Shown piece by piece: positions 32,773 to 35,114 of a stretch of DNA of 35,114 bases (position 1 is the first letter of the stretch; each line of letters begins with the position of its first letter). A model generated the notes under the pieces. The model worked only from the letters and a program-made list of their open reading frames with translations. It had not been told where the DNA came from and did not search any database. Made by a program: the position numbers and the translations under genes. The DNA is from JBCBUE01 sp039818285 (GTDB taxonomy: Bacteria; Planctomycetota; Phycisphaerae; Phycisphaerales; Phycisphaeraceae). The stretch spans positions 1-35,114 of the forward strand of contig JBCBUE010000033.1 in NCBI GenBank assembly GCA_039818285.1, given 5' to 3'.

Positions 32773-33755
32773 GCACGTCGGATGCGCCTCGGCTACGGCT
32801 TGGCTTCTTCGGCGCCGGGGCGTTCGGGGGCCCCACGCTCGACGCCCTCCACGACCGACACGAGATCTGCCTGGTGGTCACCCAGCCCGCTCGGCCCGCC
32901 GGACGAAAGCGCGTGCTCACCCCCACGCCGCTGGCCGATCGCGCCGCCGCGCTGGGCCTGCGGGTCGAGGAAGCCGAAGACGTCAACAACGACGCCTTTG
33001 TCGATCGCGTCGCGGGCCTGCACCTCGATGCCTCGGTCGTGATCGCCTTCGGCCAGAAACTCGGCCCAGAACTCATCGACGCGATGGGCAAATTGGCGGT
33101 GAACCTTCACGCGTCCTTGCTGCCCAAGTACCGCGGCGCGGCCCCGATCAACTGGGCGATGATCGACAACGAGCCCGAGACGGGCGTCAGCGTCATCGGG
33201 CTCGCTCAGCGCATGGACGCCGGTCCGATTTACGCGTCGGCGTCGTTGCAGGTGCGTCCTACCGAAACGGCCGGCGAATTGCACGATCGGCTCGCGGCGC
33301 TCGGGCCCGACGCCGTGTTGCGTGTGCTGGATGAGCTGTTGGGCGATCGACTCCGGCCGGTCGAGCAGGACGAATCGCTCGCTACGCGGGCCCGTAAGCT
33401 CAGCAAGGCCGATGGGACGGTCGACTTCGATCAGCCGGCCGACGTGGTGCGGGCGCGGATCAACGGGCTTAACCCGTGGCCGAGCTGCCGGGTCCGGTGG
33501 ACCCGGGCGGGCGAGGAGTTGGCGAAGTTGATCCTTCGTCGAGCCGAAAGCGCGTCGGATGACGCCTTGGGAGACCGGACGCCGCCGGGCGTGGTGGTCG
33601 ATGACGCCGGGCGCATCGCCTGTGCCGATGGCGTGTGCCGCCTGTTAGAACTGCAGGCCCCCGGCAAGCCGACCGTCTCCATCGAGGACTTCCTGCGGGG
33701 CCGACCGATCCTGCCCGGCGATCGATTCGAGACGATCGCTCAGGAAAAGACGTAA
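32769..33755 (+). CDS. fmt: Methionyl-tRNA formyltransferase
   Basis: Fmt formylates initiator Met-tRNA with 10-formyl-THF. The 328-residue protein has the Rossmann start RLGFFGAGAFGGPTLDALH, the catalytic segment VNLHASLLPKYRGAAPINWA (N112 and H114) and RMDAGPIY with the catalytic aspartate. C-terminal KLSKADGTVDFDQPA and INGLNPWP begin the tRNA-binding domain. It starts with GTG in a GTGA overlap with def. A tRNA with CAT anticodon lies 51 bp downstream. Confidence 0.95.
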   Translation: MSTSDAPRLRLGFFGAGAFGGPTLDALHDRHEICLVVTQPARPAGRKRVLTPTPLADRAAALGLRVEEAEDVNNDAFVDRVAGLHLDASVVIAFGQKLGPELIDAMGKLAVNLHASLLPKYRGAAPINWAMIDNEPETGVSVIGLAQRMDAGPIYASASLQVRPTETAGELHDRLAALGPDAVLRVLDELLGDRLRPVEQDESLATRARKLSKADGTVDFDQPADVVRARINGLNPWPSCRVRWTRAGEELAKLILRRAESASDDALGDRTPPGVVVDDAGRIACADGVCRLLELQAPGKPTVSIEDFLRGRPILPGDRFETIAQEKT

Positions 33756-33806
33756 GCTTCGGTCCACGACCCACGCGGTGCGAGTGGACGCACAAGGCGT
33801 GGCGTC

Positions 33807-33879
33807 GGGGGCGTAGCTCAGTGGTTAGAGCACGGGACTCATAATCCCAGGGTCGCGGGTTCGAATCCTGCCGCCCCCA
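33807..33879 (+). tRNA. tRNA with CAT anticodon (Met elongator, or Ile2)
   Basis: A 73-nt tRNA: acceptor GGGGGCG/CGCCCCC, discriminator A, D arm with GCTCAGTGGTTAGAGC, anticodon loop CTCATAA, T loop GGTTCGAATCC. No CCA is encoded. The first acceptor pair is G-C and the anticodon stem lacks the three consecutive G-C pairs at the loop, so it is not an initiator. Met elongator and Ile2 (read with lysidine) look alike here; the sequence alone does not decide. Confidence 0.93.
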
Positions 33880-33883
33880 CTTC

Positions 33884-34486
33884 ATGACACCATCCGCACC
33901 ACTGCCACAGCTCTATCTCGCGCGTCACGGAGAGACGGCCTGGACCGTAACGGGCCAGCACACGGGCATGACCGATCTGCCGCTGACCGAACCGGGCAAG
34001 GCGAACGCCCGCAAGCTCGGCGGCCGCTTGCAAGGCCGCGGCTTTCGACAAGTCCTGACGAGTCCGTTGGCGCGCGCCGTACAGACGGGCGAACTCGCCG
34101 GGTTCAAGGAGGGCGTCGTCACCGACCCCGACCTCGTCGAGTGGAACTACGGCGAGTACGAGGGCAAGACCACGCCGCAGATCCGACAGGGGCGTCCCGA
34201 CTGGGAGATCTTTCGCGACGGCTGCCCAGGCGGCGAGACGGCCGATGACGTGGCGGCGCGGGCGGATCGGGTGATCGATCGCATCCGCGCGTTGAACGGC
34301 GACGTGCTGCTCTTCTCGCACAGCCATTTCCTGCACATCTTCGCCGCTCGCTGGCTCGGGTTGGACCCGACGGCCGGGCGCTGCTTCTATCTCGGGACCG
34401 CGGCGTTGAGCATCCTGGGTTACCACCACGACCTCGACGACCCCGTGATCCGGCTGTGGAACGACTGCAGCCACGAAGCAAGTTGA
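33884..34486 (+). CDS. Histidine phosphatase family protein (phosphoglycerate mutase-like)
   Basis: The 200-residue protein has the catalytic YLARHGETAWT motif (the histidine is phosphorylated), LTSPLARAVQTGELA, the acid/base region LVEWNYGEYEG, and LLFSHSHFLHIFAARWLGLD with the second histidine. This is a small acid phosphatase or PGM-like protein; the substrate may be a sugar phosphate or nucleotide but cannot be named. It starts four bases after the tRNA, so it is probably read on the tRNA transcript. Confidence 0.9.
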   Translation: MTPSAPLPQLYLARHGETAWTVTGQHTGMTDLPLTEPGKANARKLGGRLQGRGFRQVLTSPLARAVQTGELAGFKEGVVTDPDLVEWNYGEYEGKTTPQIRQGRPDWEIFRDGCPGGETADDVAARADRVIDRIRALNGDVLLFSHSHFLHIFAARWLGLDPTAGRCFYLGTAALSILGYHHDLDDPVIRLWNDCSHEAS

Positions 34487-34504
34487 GCCAGGCATTGCGC
34501 GCGT

Positions 34505-34585
34505 GAACCCCTGCGCTCATCGGCTATCCGAGGCGATCACCGCCGGAAGGCGTTGAAAGCAGTGGGTTGAGCGGTTCAGGGGTTC
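34505..34585. repeat. Interrupted inverted repeat
   Basis: GAACCCCTG then CGCTCA (34505-34519) pairs with TGAGCG then GTT then CAGGGGTTC (34568-34585), with a three-base gap on one side and a 48-nt centre. No gene lies here. It could be an RNA structure after the phosphatase or an element end near the urtE-like fragment. Confidence 0.5.
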
Positions 34586-34658
34586 CGCGCCGGTGTGCTC
34601 CAAAAGGCTTCGCTACCCCGTGGCGGACGTATGTGCCTCGCTCGTGAACCACGCAGGG

Positions 34659-35040
34659 TCATACCGAAAGATAGCGTTTTACAGCGTCGCGATCCGTGTC
34701 CTGTGCGTTGCATTCCATGACGATCCGGCCGCGATTGATGACGACAAGCCGGTCCGCCACCGCTAAGGCAAATTTGAGGACTTGTTCGGACACGAGAATG
34801 GAGATGTTCAACTCGTTTTTGATTTTCACCAGAGTCTTGGCGAGCTCTTTGATAATCGAGGGTTGAATGCCTTCCGTAGGCTCATCAAGCAGCATGACTT
34901 TAGGTTCACTAACCAAGGCACGGGCGATCGCCAACTGCTGTTGCTGTCCTCCTGAGAGGTTGCCCCCTTTGCGGCGTCGCATCTGCTTTAGCACCGGAAA
35001 GAGGTCATAGATGTACGCCGGGATTTTCTTGGTGCTGGTG
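34659..35040 (-). pseudogene. urtE: Truncated urea/branched-chain amino-acid ABC ATPase (UrtE-like)
   Basis: The readable part has KKIPAYIYDLFPVLKQMRRR, the ABC signature NLSGGQQQQLAIARALVSEP, Walker B KVMLLDEPTEGIQPSIIKEL and the LVSEQVLKFALAVADRLVVI region. 'EGIQPSI' favours UrtE, the ATPase for urea uptake, over LivF. The C-terminal end is normal. The N-terminal half with Walker A and the Q loop is absent: beyond about 35040 the frame reads unrelated sequence and hits a stop at 35100-35102. The codon use is visibly less G+C-rich than in neighbouring genes. Either the gene was truncated by a rearrangement or the window edge is a wrong join. Confidence 0.75.
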
Positions 35041-35059
35041 ACCTTTCCCCCTGAACCCG

Positions 35060-35095
35060 GTCCGTCCGTTATGGGAGACTCCCGACGGCACGGAC
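35060..35095. repeat. Strong compound hairpin near the window end
   Basis: Outer arms GTCCGTCCGT and ACGGCACGGAC pair with a single bulged base, enclosing GGGAGACTCCC, itself a tight inverted repeat. It lies just past the point where the urtE-like homology stops, so it could be an element end or a recombination site. It could also be an artefact of the edge. Confidence 0.6.
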
Positions 35096-35114
35096 GCCAT
35101 CAGGAAGGAAAGAT

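Noticed and set aside
1..35114. CRISPR array or rRNA operon
   Set aside because: No regularly spaced repeats and no rRNA-like segments were seen on either strand.

Overview
The window is G+C-rich DNA of bacterial type that looks like a member of the Planctomycetota, most likely the class Phycisphaerae. Four things point that way: prepilin-like proteins with GF(S/T)L(V/I)EL signals inside a carbohydrate locus, a PEP-CTERM protein ending in GRRRRA, a TatC with a large extra loop, and an S1 sulfatase beside heparinase II/III-like lyases. This is inference from gene content; no rRNA is present to confirm it.

Layout. 1-2082 is a scarred edge: a 32-bp perfect palindrome, the C-terminal remnant of a probable glycoside hydrolase, an IS-type DDE transposase, then gene-free DNA. 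2083-26289 is one long accessory locus for a polysaccharide containing uronic acid and probably sulfate. It holds a GH105-like unsaturated uronyl hydrolase and KduD under an AraC regulator, and a divergent operon of RraA-like protein, zinc MDR dehydrogenase, SDR and heparinase-like lyase. A minus-strand run of about 11.5 kb follows: LacI regulator, PEP-CTERM protein, prepilin-like protein, two Pectate_lyase_3 beta-helix proteins, a clan GH-A hydrolase, a second prepilin-like protein and a small membrane protein. Divergent from LacI lie a very long heparinase-like lyase with C-terminal HEAT repeats and the sulfatase.

26290-28252 is a decayed mobile element: the C-terminal half of a DNA methyltransferase, a HTH-like protein, and the C-terminal part of a large serine recombinase joined out of frame. 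It ends about 200 bp from tRNA-Ser(GGA). 28447-34486 is ordinary core genome: tRNA-Ser, truB, tatC, bioF, an HU/IHF-like gene, def, fmt, tRNA(CAT) and a histidine phosphatase. The last 450 bp carry a truncated urtE-like ABC ATPase of visibly lower G+C, broken near a strong hairpin; this may be a transferred fragment or an assembly join.

How the genes may work together (inference). The minus-strand proteins with signal peptides (GH-A hydrolase, beta-helix proteins, PEP-CTERM and pilin-like proteins) would bind and open the polymer at the cell surface. The two heparinase-like lyases, the sulfatase and the GH105 enzyme lack obvious signal peptides, so they may finish the work after uptake. Unsaturated uronates would then enter the KduD/KDG route, with the RraA-MDR-SDR trio handling a sugar-acid branch. 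No KduI, KDG kinase, KDPG aldolase or transporter is in the window. The most original observations are the N-terminal domain shared by the PEP-CTERM protein and the 884-residue beta-helix protein, and the lyase-HEAT fusion.
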